A DNA stretch of 64,000 nucleotides from Sphingobacterium athyrii. GTDB taxonomy: Bacteria > Bacteroidota > Bacteroidia > Sphingobacteriales > Sphingobacteriaceae. Within the stretch, counting starts at the first letter, position 1; every line of letters starts with the position of its first letter. Under the pieces are notes generated by a model. That model saw nothing but the letters and a program-made list of their open reading frames with translations. It ran no database searches and was not told the origin of the DNA. The stretch spans positions 682,001 through 746,000 of the forward strand of contig NZ_QCXX01000002.1 of assembly GCF_003071065.1 (NCBI RefSeq). The letters are read 5' to 3'. Positions 35,583-43,977 of this stretch are shown in pieces. A program made the position numbers and the translations under genes.

Positions 35583-37220
35583 ATGTCAATTATGAAAAGA
35601 AATAATTTAGCAAAGATTTTATTCGTTGGCTGTGCTTTTCTTTCGGTCAGCAGCTGTACAAAATTAAAAGATGATTCCTATACCACTATTATCTCCAATA
35701 AATTCCAGCCGACACAAGATGACCTAGCCTCACTTTTGGGAACAGCGTATTCCAACTGGCGCTTTTTGCTACTCGACTGGGATGGCTTATGGCGGGCTCA
35801 GGAACTCAGCGGTGATCAGGAAGTCATCCCGGCAAGACCGAATGGATGGGTAGACGGTGGTGTATATAAACGTATCCATCAGCATACATGGACTGCTGAT
35901 GAAGGTATAGTGGTGCAAACTTGGAACAGAACGTTTGCAGGAATTACAAACTGCAACCGGATCATCTACCAGATCGAATCCGGTATGATTCCCGTGGCGG
36001 AAAATAAGGAGGCTGTCATTGCGGAACTGAAAGTCCTCCGGGCGGCTTATTATGCGATCTTATGCGACGCCTTTGGGAATGTTCCTATTGTGACGCAGTT
36101 TGACCTCCCCGAAGGCTTTCTCCCGAAACAAAATTCACGGAAGGAGGTGTATGATTTTGTCGTCAAGGAAATCGAATCCAATAGCGGTTTGCTCAGCGAA
36201 AAGAATGACAAAAGTACGTATGGTAAATTGAATAAATGGGCGGCAAATGCATTGTTGGCACGTATGTACCTGAATGCCGAGGTGTATAGTGGTACGGCAC
36301 AGTGGCAGAAAGTAATTGCCACCTGCGATGCAATTATCAACTCGGGTGCAGGCTATATACTGGAAAATAACCAAAAGAACGTATTTGTCACCGATAACCA
36401 GAATTCGAAAGAAATCGTTTTTGCCCTGCCGTTGGATGAAAATTATACCAATAACTGGAATGCATTTGACCTTCATATGCAGTCACTTCCTTCGGAAAGT
36501 CAGGCGACCTACAACCTGCTTTCGGCACCATGGGGTGGTATGTGCGCGACACCTCAGTTTATTCGTTCTTTTGATCAAGATGACATTCGGAATCAGCGTA
36601 ACTGGATTCAGGGACAGCAATATTCTTCTTCGGGACAACCACTTGTTGTCGGACTCGGCGCATATAAGGACAAGCCTTTGAATTTGATCAATGAGGTTCC
36701 TTCGATTGATGCCTCCGAAACCATCCACGGTTTCCGTTTGGGCAAATTTGAAATAAAGCAAGGTGCGGCGGTACAACTCAGTAATGATTATCCGATCGTC
36801 CGGTACGCCGAGGTTTTGATGATGAAAGCGGAGGCACTCTTGCGATCCGGAAAGGCCGATGAAGCGGCGCAGATTGTAACGACAGTAAGGCAGCGGGCTT
36901 TTCCAGATCAGCCTGCCAAAGCAATCGTTACGGGAAGCCAGCTACAGGGGGGAAGTACCTATGATTACGGTCAGCGCGACAGCGACGGAAGCACCCAGGA
37001 GGGGGGAGCTGATATCAAATATGGTCGATTTTTGGATGAATTGGGCTGGGAATTTGACCAGGAAGCACACCGGCGCACAGACTTGATCCGTTTTGGCGTT
37101 TTCAGCACTAAATCGTGGCTCTCTCATAAGGCAACCAAGAATGCAACGCGTAACGTGTTCCCAATTCCACGAGCGGCTTTAAACACCAATTCAAACCTGG
37201 CTCAAAACCTTGGATATTAG
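35583..37220 (+). CDS. SusD-family lipoprotein (GH127 locus)
   Basis: A 545-aa lipoprotein with lipobox VSSC in FLSVSSCTKLKDDSY; an ATG at 35592 (MKRNNLAK) may be the true start. SusD motifs include LRAAYYAILCDAFGNVPIVT and, near the end, LDELGWEFDQEAHRRTDLIR and NVFPIPRAALNTN. It forms the surface lid of the SusC encoded just before and is in the same operon as the arabinofuranosidase after it. Confidence 0.92.
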   Translation: MSIMKRNNLAKILFVGCAFLSVSSCTKLKDDSYTTIISNKFQPTQDDLASLLGTAYSNWRFLLLDWDGLWRAQELSGDQEVIPARPNGWVDGGVYKRIHQHTWTADEGIVVQTWNRTFAGITNCNRIIYQIESGMIPVAENKEAVIAELKVLRAAYYAILCDAFGNVPIVTQFDLPEGFLPKQNSRKEVYDFVVKEIESNSGLLSEKNDKSTYGKLNKWAANALLARMYLNAEVYSGTAQWQKVIATCDAIINSGAGYILENNQKNVFVTDNQNSKEIVFALPLDENYTNNWNAFDLHMQSLPSESQATYNLLSAPWGGMCATPQFIRSFDQDDIRNQRNWIQGQQYSSSGQPLVVGLGAYKDKPLNLINEVPSIDASETIHGFRLGKFEIKQGAAVQLSNDYPIVRYAEVLMMKAEALLRSGKADEAAQIVTTVRQRAFPDQPAKAIVTGSQLQGGSTYDYGQRDSDGSTQEGGADIKYGRFLDELGWEFDQEAHRRTDLIRFGVFSTKSWLSHKATKNATRNVFPIPRAALNTNSNLAQNLGY

Positions 37221-37228
37221 TAATAAAG

Positions 37229-39676
37229 GTGAAACGGAAAATGAACGTTAAGATGAAAAAACTAAAATGCTATGCCATACTGACGTCGCTGTTGGCCATT
37301 GCCTTTTTTGCTGAAAGTCAGGGGCAGACCAAGGAGGTAAAACAATACGATTACCCCATCAAACCTGTTTCTTTTGTGGATGTGAAGTTTACCGACAAAT
37401 TTTGGGCGCCTAGACTCAAGATCAATCAACAGGTGACGATACCTATCGCACTCCAACAGTGTTACTCCACCGGAAGGGTTGATAACTTCAAGAAAGCTGG
37501 TGGCCTGATGAAGGGATACTTCAATACCGAATATACCTTTGACGATACGGATATTTATAAAATAATAGAAGGAATGGCCTATTCGATACAGACTAGTCCG
37601 AGTGTGGAATTGGAAAAACAGATGGATTCACTGATCTATTTTATAGGAAAGGCTCAGGAACCTGACGGTTACCTGTATACAGCGCGTACCGCAGCCGAGC
37701 CTGGAAAGCTACATCCATGGACTGGAGAGAATCGCTGGGAGAAAGATCCTGACCTGAGCCACGAACTTTACAATTCAGGACATTTATATGAGGCTGCTGT
37801 AGCACATTATCTGGCCACCGGAAAGCGTACATTATTGGAAATAGCCATCAAGAATGCCGATCTCCTGGTAAAGGACTTTTTGGTGGGTGGATTGAAATTT
37901 GAACCCGGACATCAGATCGTAGAAATGGGCTTGGCAAAGATGTATCGTGTGACCGGAAAAAAGGAATATCTTGATCTGGCGAAGTATTTTCTTGATTTGA
38001 AAGGAAAAGGTGTCCGGGGTGAGTATGCGCAGAGCCATAAACCGGTCATCGAACAGGACGAAGCTGTTGGGCATGCCGTACGCGCAGTGTATATGTATTC
38101 TGGCATGGCTGACGTCGCAGCACTTACCGGTAACAAGGCTTACTTAAATGCAATCGACAAAATATGGAACAACGTGGTTGATAAAAAGTACTATGTTACC
38201 GGCGGAATCGGCGCCCGGGGACATGGAGAGGCATTCGGTGATAACTATGAATTACCGAATATGTCAGCTTATTGTGAGACCTGTGCTGCCATTGGAAATG
38301 TGTATTGGAACCATCGCCAATTCTTGATGCATGGTGAGTCGAAATATTATGATGTAATCGAACGCACCTTGTACAACGGTGTGCTCTCAGGTGTGGGGCT
38401 CTCAGGGGACCGTTTCTTCTATCCAAACCCCTTAGCATCTGAGGGGCAGCATACGCGGGCTGAATGGTTCGGCTGTGCTTGTTGTCCGAGTAATGTATGT
38501 CGTTTTATACCTTCGATACCGGGATATACCTATGCGCACAAGGACAATGAAATCTATGTCAATCTTTTTGTGGAAAGCGAAACGACAATCGACCTGCCCG
38601 CGAATAAGGTCCACCTTTCACAGAAATCGAATTATCCCTGGGAAGGCCATACGACAATACACGTCACTCCGGAAAAAACTGCTGCATTTGACGTATTGGT
38701 AAGGATACCCGGCTGGGCTTTGGAACGTCCGGTTCCGAGTGACCTCTATACATATGTTAAGCCCGAAAGAAAAGAAGTGGAAATCCAGCTAAACGGCAAG
38801 CCGATCGAATATACCGTCAAGGCAAATGGCTATGCCGCTTTGAACCGTAAATGGAAAAAAGGTGATCGCATCGACATTGTATTCCCAATGGACGTAAAAC
38901 GTACGATTGCGAATGATCAGGTGAAAGATGATAAAGGAAAGGTGGCATTGGAACGTGGGCCAATTGTATACTGCCTGGAATGGGCAGACAATGATGGTAA
39001 AGTCTCGAATGCTGTGCTTACCGATGATGTGGTGGTCAAGAGCAGCTATCAGCCCGATAAACTTAATGGTATTGTTAGCCTGGCAATGGAAGGTAAAAGT
39101 ATCGCTCGGGACGGGCAGAATAATATGGTAGAGAAGGACAAAAAGCTTACGGCAATTCCTTACTATGCCTGGGCCAACCGTGGTGCTGGCGAGATGGAAG
39201 TCTGGATTCCCAGAACAGCCGAATATACAAAACCATTGCCCGCAATTACAAATTCGACACGCGCAAAAGTGACATCTTCCAAAGGTGAAAATGCTTCATT
39301 GGCGAAAGTTAATGATGGCTATTGGCCGAAGAGCTCTTCGGACCGTGATGTCTCTTTTTATGCATTATGGCCAGCGAAAGGAACGCAGGAATGGATAGCT
39401 TATGCGTTTGAAAAACCAGTGCAGATCTCCCAGGCAAGTGTCTATTGGTGGGACGACCGACCTTGGGGCGGAAGCAGAATTCCGGATAGTTGGCATATAG
39501 AATATCTTGACTCAAATGGCAATTGGGTGCAAGTAAAGAATACTACGGCTTATTCCAACGAGCAAGACAAGACCAATACCGTTACTTTTGAAACCGTTTC
39601 GGCACAAAAAGTCCGGTTAAAGTTTCAGATGGGCAAAGATGTATCCGTAGGGATCTACGAGTTTGAAGTCAAGTGA
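37229..39676 (+). CDS. GH127 beta-L-arabinofuranosidase (DUF1680) with discoidin-like domain
   Basis: A large exported glycosidase. Counted from the GTG at 37229, the zinc/catalytic residues known from HypBA1 are present: E350 and C352 in AYCETCAAIG, and C418-C419 in GCACCPSN, the second of which is the unusual nucleophile cysteine region. A six-hairpin barrel precedes (about 45-430), beta domains follow (430-690), and residues 690-815 form a discoidin/F5-8-like carbohydrate-binding domain (ASVYWWDDRPWGGSRIPDSW). Better starts are the ATGs at 37241 or 37253, which give a compact signal peptide. It follows SusD by 8 bases and probably removes beta-L-arabinofuranose from plant glycans. Confidence 0.9.
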   Translation: MKRKMNVKMKKLKCYAILTSLLAIAFFAESQGQTKEVKQYDYPIKPVSFVDVKFTDKFWAPRLKINQQVTIPIALQQCYSTGRVDNFKKAGGLMKGYFNTEYTFDDTDIYKIIEGMAYSIQTSPSVELEKQMDSLIYFIGKAQEPDGYLYTARTAAEPGKLHPWTGENRWEKDPDLSHELYNSGHLYEAAVAHYLATGKRTLLEIAIKNADLLVKDFLVGGLKFEPGHQIVEMGLAKMYRVTGKKEYLDLAKYFLDLKGKGVRGEYAQSHKPVIEQDEAVGHAVRAVYMYSGMADVAALTGNKAYLNAIDKIWNNVVDKKYYVTGGIGARGHGEAFGDNYELPNMSAYCETCAAIGNVYWNHRQFLMHGESKYYDVIERTLYNGVLSGVGLSGDRFFYPNPLASEGQHTRAEWFGCACCPSNVCRFIPSIPGYTYAHKDNEIYVNLFVESETTIDLPANKVHLSQKSNYPWEGHTTIHVTPEKTAAFDVLVRIPGWALERPVPSDLYTYVKPERKEVEIQLNGKPIEYTVKANGYAALNRKWKKGDRIDIVFPMDVKRTIANDQVKDDKGKVALERGPIVYCLEWADNDGKVSNAVLTDDVVVKSSYQPDKLNGIVSLAMEGKSIARDGQNNMVEKDKKLTAIPYYAWANRGAGEMEVWIPRTAEYTKPLPAITNSTRAKVTSSKGENASLAKVNDGYWPKSSSDRDVSFYALWPAKGTQEWIAYAFEKPVQISQASVYWWDDRPWGGSRIPDSWHIEYLDSNGNWVQVKNTTAYSNEQDKTNTVTFETVSAQKVRLKFQMGKDVSVGIYEFEVK

Positions 39677-39741
39677 TGTTATCCTGTACAACAACATAAA
39701 TAGGTGCTTAAGGAAAAGGTATCTATTTTATTTAGGTGGTT

Positions 39742-39786
39742 AAAGAAAGCCGTGTCAAATTCATTTTTGGCGCGGTTTCTTTTTTG
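39742..39786 (+). terminator. Terminator of the GH127 locus
   Basis: AGAAAGCCGTGTCAA pairs with TTGGCGCGGTTTCT (G-U pairs and one bulge), followed by a run of Ts up to 39785. It ends the SusCD-GH127 transcript. Confidence 0.7.
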
Positions 39787-39793
39787 ATAAGCT

Positions 39794-40156
39794 TTAAGAC
39801 GATGGCCCCATTTTACTATAATCTGTCAGCCCTAGCTTGTTCCCAAAGGGATCATTGAATTCGACGGCATAGCCGGTCATAATCTCAAATGGTTCACTCA
39901 GAAATGATATGCCCCTGGATTTAAGGTCTTCGTAGGCCGTTTTTACACTTTCCACCGTAAACCATATCGCCGGCTGGGCATGTCGGGTGCTTAAGATAAT
40001 CGCTGGCTCGTTGGCGCCTACCTGGAATGCTGTCATTCCTTTGTCTGTAAAATCAAATTTGACTTTCAGGCCAAGCTGCCTGCCATAAAATTCTTTTGCC
40101 TCTTCCAGATTATCTGCTGGAAGAAAAAAGTTGTCGTAATCGCTGATGCTGTTCAT
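39794..40156 (-). CDS. VOC (glyoxalase/bleomycin-resistance-like) protein
   Basis: A 120-aa single-module VOC protein: DYDNFFLPADNLEEAKEFY then YGRQLGLKVKFDF in the first beta-alpha-beta-beta-beta unit and EFNDPFGNKLGLTDY in the second. Metal ligands typical of active glyoxalases (His/Glu pairs) are not obvious, so it may be a binding protein or a divergent enzyme. It is monocistronic. The substrate cannot be predicted. Confidence 0.8.
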   Translation of the reverse strand: MNSISDYDNFFLPADNLEEAKEFYGRQLGLKVKFDFTDKGMTAFQVGANEPAIILSTRHAQPAIWFTVESVKTAYEDLKSRGISFLSEPFEIMTGYAVEFNDPFGNKLGLTDYSKMGPSS

Positions 40157-40506
40157 TGCTGTGGATTTGCTAAATGATAGTTATTCTTTCATGATACGAG
40201 TGTAGGCATAACCACTTCAAGTAGAGGTGACAGCGATCATATTTTCAGGTGATTGTACGCCATATGCACAAATCATTGCAGGCATACTTTTCACCTTATG
40301 CATATTGGAAGCCAGGGCTTATGCTCACAGCTGGCCATTGCCGTACCGGCACCCAAATGATGGACGATAGAATCACACAAAATGTGATGGACAGGCGTCG
40401 GGCAGGGAATTAAGCCTTCGGCAGAAAAGTGGGCTGTTTGAGTTGATTATTTAGGAGGAGCGCTTGACAGTTGAAATAGTCGGATGTCAAGCGCTCCTCC
40501 CTTATT
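40157..40506. other. Intergenic region
   Basis: About 350 bases between two minus-strand genes, without a supported gene on either strand. The strongest structure is the 16-bp stem at 40454-40500. Confidence 0.5.
40454..40500 (-). terminator. Long perfect stem-loop after the permease gene
   Basis: GGAGGAGCGCTTGACA (40454-40469) pairs perfectly with TGTCAAGCGCTCCTCC (40485-40500), loop 15 bases, 6 bases past the stop of the ABC permease gene. On the minus strand only a short A/T-rich sequence follows, so it is a likely but not classical terminator. Confidence 0.65.
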
Positions 40507-42864
40507 TTATTCGTCGCGGAGACTCTTGACGGGATTGTTCAGGGCAGCTTTAATGGATTGATAGCTAACAGTTAGCAATGTCAGGGCAACAGCACCTGTC
40601 CCGGCAATCAGGAAAATATCCCAGCTGATACGAATGCGATAAGTGTAGGAGCTGAGCATCTGGTCAGCGATATAATAAGCAATCGGAAATGCGATCAGGC
40701 AGGATAGCAATACCAGCAGCACAAAATCTTTGGATAGCATCGTAGTTATCGAACTGACTGAAGCACCCAGCACTTTACGCACGCCAATTTCCTTGGTTCT
40801 GTTTTCAGCCATGTACGCGGTAAGGCCGTAAAGCCCAAGGCAGGAAATAAAAATCGTCAGCAGCGCAAAAAAACTGGAAAGCTTGCCCAATTGTTCAAAA
40901 TCTTTGAATTTTTCGGCATATTTGGCGTCGACAAAGACATAATCGAAAGGATAGTCGGGATTATATTCTTTAAAAATTTTCTCCAAGCTCGCAAGCGCGT
41001 CACGTGTTTCTATTCGATCGTCTAATCGAATGTTGGTCACACTGGTGCCTGAAGCGGCACCCTGGATCACCAGCGGGGTGACCGGATTAAATGGTGACTC
41101 CTGCACAAAGTCTTTGATGACACCGATGATATGCCAGGAGATGCCATCGACAATGGTCTTGCCGATCGGATTGTCAAAATGGAAAACCTTCGCTGCGGAT
41201 TCGTTGATGATCATTGCGCTAGAGTCTGTGGGGAATTTGCTGAGATCGAAATCGCGGCCGGCGATCAGCTGCAGTCCAGCAGTACCGACCAAGTTGTCAT
41301 CGACCCCGATCCGGGCAAACATGGTATTGTCATCCTCGGGTTTGCCGGCCCATTGCATCGGGTTGTTGCTCCAGTTTTCGGTCAGCGGAGAGGAGGTTCT
41401 CGATACATGAGATGCTACGCCGGAGGACAGTAGCGCATTTTTTATCAGCCTACTGTTTTTACGGATACTTCCCTGGTCCATGACATTGATCAGTCGGTCC
41501 TTGTTGTACCCCACTTCTCTATCCTGTGCGTATTTTATCTGTTTCTGAATGGATATGGTCGTAATGATCAGGATGATGGCTATGCAGAACTGGGAGATAA
41601 CCAGTATTTTTCTGGCGCTCAACTTGCTCTGCATGTGCAGCAGTTTTCCCTTTAGCACTTTTACTGGTCTAAATGAAGACAAATAAAAGGCTGGATAACT
41701 GCCGGATAGTATTCCGGTCAATAGGATAAATCCGATAAATGCGGACCAGAAGGCAATATCACTGAAAGGGATCTGCAGTTGCCTGGATACCAAGCTGCTA
41801 TAGTGCGGAAGGGTAAGCAGGACGATCAGGATGGCCAAAAGGCCCGAAATCGCTGAAATTAAGATGGATTCGGTTAAGAATTGTCCGATCAATAATTGCC
41901 TACTGGCTCCAATTACTTTGCGTACACCGACCTCTTTGGCACGTTTTTCACTCTGGGCGGTACTCAGGTTCATGAAATTGATGCAAGCGATGATCAATAT
42001 GAAACAGGCGATGGCGATAAAGGTACGTACCATTCCGACCCGCGGTGTGGCAGGTTTTCCCATATCGGTAAACTTACTGTAGAGCCACTTATTGCCTACA
42101 GGTTGAATAAAATTCTCGGCTTTGGTTTCCGTATGTTTCTGAAGGAAGCCTTTAATCTGCTTTTTAAACTGACCGATATTGGTGTTTTTATCAAGTTCAA
42201 TATAGGTCTGGACGGAATTGTTGTCCCAATAGTTATCCGAATAGCCGATTTGCTCCATAAGCGTCCAGGGAACTAGATAACTTATGCCTTTCATAAAGGA
42301 ATTGTCTGGGATATCTTCTATGATTGCGGCCACCGTTGCGATGGCAGTGCTATCCAGTTTAACCGTTTGATGGATGGCTTCGCCTGCTCCAAATAAACGC
42401 TGGGCAAGAGATCTGGTGATCACAATTTGATTAGGGGTTTTCAGTGCTTCGGCGCTATTTCCAGCGAGCACCTTATAATCAAACATTTTGAGAAAGCTAC
42501 TGTCCACAAACGCGCCCTTTTCCCTGGCGAGCTTGATCTCACCCTTGGTCAGCAGAAAACCAATACCGGAGTTGACCCTGCTGATATTTCTGATTTCGGG
42601 AAAGTCAGTTTTTAATGCTGCTGCCATGGGCTTGGGGGTATAAAAATGCTGCACCGTTTCGCTGCCCCAAACATCTTTTAGCCCAACGGCATAAATCTGT
42701 CCGGCCTTTGTATAAAAGCGGTCAAAGGTAAATTCGCTCTTCACCCATAGCATAATCATTATCGAAGCCGCCATCCCAATGGCCAGCCCGACAATATTTA
42801 TGGTGGTAAAGCCTTTGTTGTTCTTTAAGTTCCGGAATGCAATTAGAATATAGTTTTTAAGCAT
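40507..42864 (-). CDS. ABC transporter permease, MacB/FtsX type
   Basis: About 785 aa from the ATG at 42864 (MLKNYILIAFRNLKNNKGFT); an ATG at 42963 would add 33 residues unlike the family start. Layout: one N-terminal transmembrane helix, a periplasmic MacB-PCD domain, an FtsX block of three helices, a second MacB-PCD domain, and a second FtsX block ending ALNNPVKSLRDE. The repeated signature EVGVRKVIGASRQLL / EIGVRKVLGASVSSI is visible. Members are usually partnered with an ATP-binding protein in efflux or mechanotransmission; none is encoded next to it, so its ATPase must be elsewhere. It is monocistronic. Confidence 0.88.
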   Translation of the reverse strand: MLKNYILIAFRNLKNNKGFTTINIVGLAIGMAASIMIMLWVKSEFTFDRFYTKAGQIYAVGLKDVWGSETVQHFYTPKPMAAALKTDFPEIRNISRVNSGIGFLLTKGEIKLAREKGAFVDSSFLKMFDYKVLAGNSAEALKTPNQIVITRSLAQRLFGAGEAIHQTVKLDSTAIATVAAIIEDIPDNSFMKGISYLVPWTLMEQIGYSDNYWDNNSVQTYIELDKNTNIGQFKKQIKGFLQKHTETKAENFIQPVGNKWLYSKFTDMGKPATPRVGMVRTFIAIACFILIIACINFMNLSTAQSEKRAKEVGVRKVIGASRQLLIGQFLTESILISAISGLLAILIVLLTLPHYSSLVSRQLQIPFSDIAFWSAFIGFILLTGILSGSYPAFYLSSFRPVKVLKGKLLHMQSKLSARKILVISQFCIAIILIITTISIQKQIKYAQDREVGYNKDRLINVMDQGSIRKNSRLIKNALLSSGVASHVSRTSSPLTENWSNNPMQWAGKPEDDNTMFARIGVDDNLVGTAGLQLIAGRDFDLSKFPTDSSAMIINESAAKVFHFDNPIGKTIVDGISWHIIGVIKDFVQESPFNPVTPLVIQGAASGTSVTNIRLDDRIETRDALASLEKIFKEYNPDYPFDYVFVDAKYAEKFKDFEQLGKLSSFFALLTIFISCLGLYGLTAYMAENRTKEIGVRKVLGASVSSITTMLSKDFVLLVLLSCLIAFPIAYYIADQMLSSYTYRIRISWDIFLIAGTGAVALTLLTVSYQSIKAALNNPVKSLRDE

Positions 42865-43026
42865 GGTAGTCGGATTTATGAAATCCGACCAATTCGTTTG
42901 CCAATAATTTAATTTATTGATATTGTGTTGTTTATGTATTTTGTGCGCTGCGAAAATGTTCAATCCTGAACGTTTTTTGTCCGAAAGCGAACATTTTTGC
43001 AGCGTTTAGTGGATGGCCCGCCACAT

Positions 43027-43437
43027 TTAAATTGGATTGAGCCTGTCGATCCCGAAAGCGTTTTTAAGCTGTTGAATCCCGATCTTATGATAATAGGAAA
43101 TTGCGCCCGGAGCAGACAGCCAGATGAGTGAACAGTCATCGCCTGCCGTAGCTTTGGTTAAATGGATGAGATGCCTGCCGATTCCTCGTTTCTGGTAGTT
43201 GGGATGTACGGCTAGATCTGCCAGGTAGCAGCAGAAGCCTCCGTCATTCATGGAGCGCGCAATGCCGATCAGATGCTTTCCCTGCCAGGCTGTGATCAAA
43301 AGATTGGAATTGGCAAACATCTTCTTCATTCGGTGTTTATCGTCGATGGGCCGTTTTAAGCCGGCTGCGGCATAGAGGGCGGTGATATGCTCCAAAGCAG
43401 GTATAAAACCTACTTGATAGTTTATTTCTGTGTTCAT
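43027..43437 (-). CDS. GNAT-family N-acetyltransferase
   Basis: A 136-aa protein with the acetyl-CoA pyrophosphate-binding motif YQKRGIGRHLIHLTK preceded by LADLAVHPN, as in GNAT proteins, and a C-terminal SAPGAISYYHKIGIQ. It acetylates an unknown small amine or protein. It lies 18 bases downstream of the AhpD-like gene on the same strand, so the two are co-transcribed. Confidence 0.88.
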   Translation of the reverse strand: MNTEINYQVGFIPALEHITALYAAAGLKRPIDDKHRMKKMFANSNLLITAWQGKHLIGIARSMNDGGFCCYLADLAVHPNYQKRGIGRHLIHLTKATAGDDCSLIWLSAPGAISYYHKIGIQQLKNAFGIDRLNPI

Positions 43438-43455
43438 TGTAGTCCTGTCAAAAGA

Positions 43456-43893
43456 TCATTGCGGCTCGCGGCCTGTGGTGATTCCAATACGGTTCCAGGC
43501 ATTCATTGCGACGATGCCCATGATGACTTCAGTAAGATACTGCTGCCCCAGAAGTAGCAGTGCCCTGTTGTACACCTCATCAGTCACTCCGTGAACCGAA
43601 ATGCGTGTGATCTGTTCCGTCAAAGCCAGGATAGCCTGTTCTTCTTCCGAAAAGAAAGGTGTGTCCCGCCAGTGGGACAGTACAAATATCCGGCGCGCAT
43701 CTTCGCCATATGCCAGGGCATCCTGGATATGTTTGTCCATGCAATAGGTGCAGCCATTTATCTGGGAGACCCGGATCTTGATCAGTTCGGCGTGAATCCT
43801 GTTTAATGAGCTTTCGGACAGATACTGCTCAAATCCAAGCATGACCTTAAAAGCCTTGGTGTCGACGTCTTTTAAAAATTCTCGCTTTTTCAT
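43456..43893 (-). CDS. AhpD-like carboxymuconolactone decarboxylase family protein
   Basis: A 145-aa protein with the AhpD core: LIKIRVSQINGCTYCMDKHI, the CxxC and downstream His that act as an alkylhydroperoxidase or thiol redox site, then ALTEQITRISVHGVTDEVYN. Its promoter lies in the short region shared with the divergent MocR regulator gene, which points to joint control of the AhpD-GNAT pair. This pairing of PdxR/MocR with an AhpD-like enzyme and acetyltransferase is common. Confidence 0.9.
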   Translation of the reverse strand: MKKREFLKDVDTKAFKVMLGFEQYLSESSLNRIHAELIKIRVSQINGCTYCMDKHIQDALAYGEDARRIFVLSHWRDTPFFSEEEQAILALTEQITRISVHGVTDEVYNRALLLLGQQYLTEVIMGIVAMNAWNRIGITTGREPQ

Positions 43894-43916
43894 GGTGTTT
43901 TTTTTAAATATATTTT

Positions 43917-43977
43917 CAAATATAAGATGGTTTTGGACTATCTTTAGGGGACAGATTGAAAAAAGATAGTAGTCCAG
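43917..43977. promoter_or_regulatory. MocR/AhpD shared promoter with inverted repeat
   Basis: On the minus strand TATATTTG (43924-43917) matches the Bacteroidota -7 element TAnnTTTG upstream of the AhpD gene; no -33 TTTG is evident, which fits activation by a regulator. GGACTATCTTT (43935-43945) faces AAAGATAGTAGTCC (43962-43975) as imperfect inverted sites and is a natural binding site for the divergent MocR regulator, overlapping its own start region. Confidence 0.5.
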
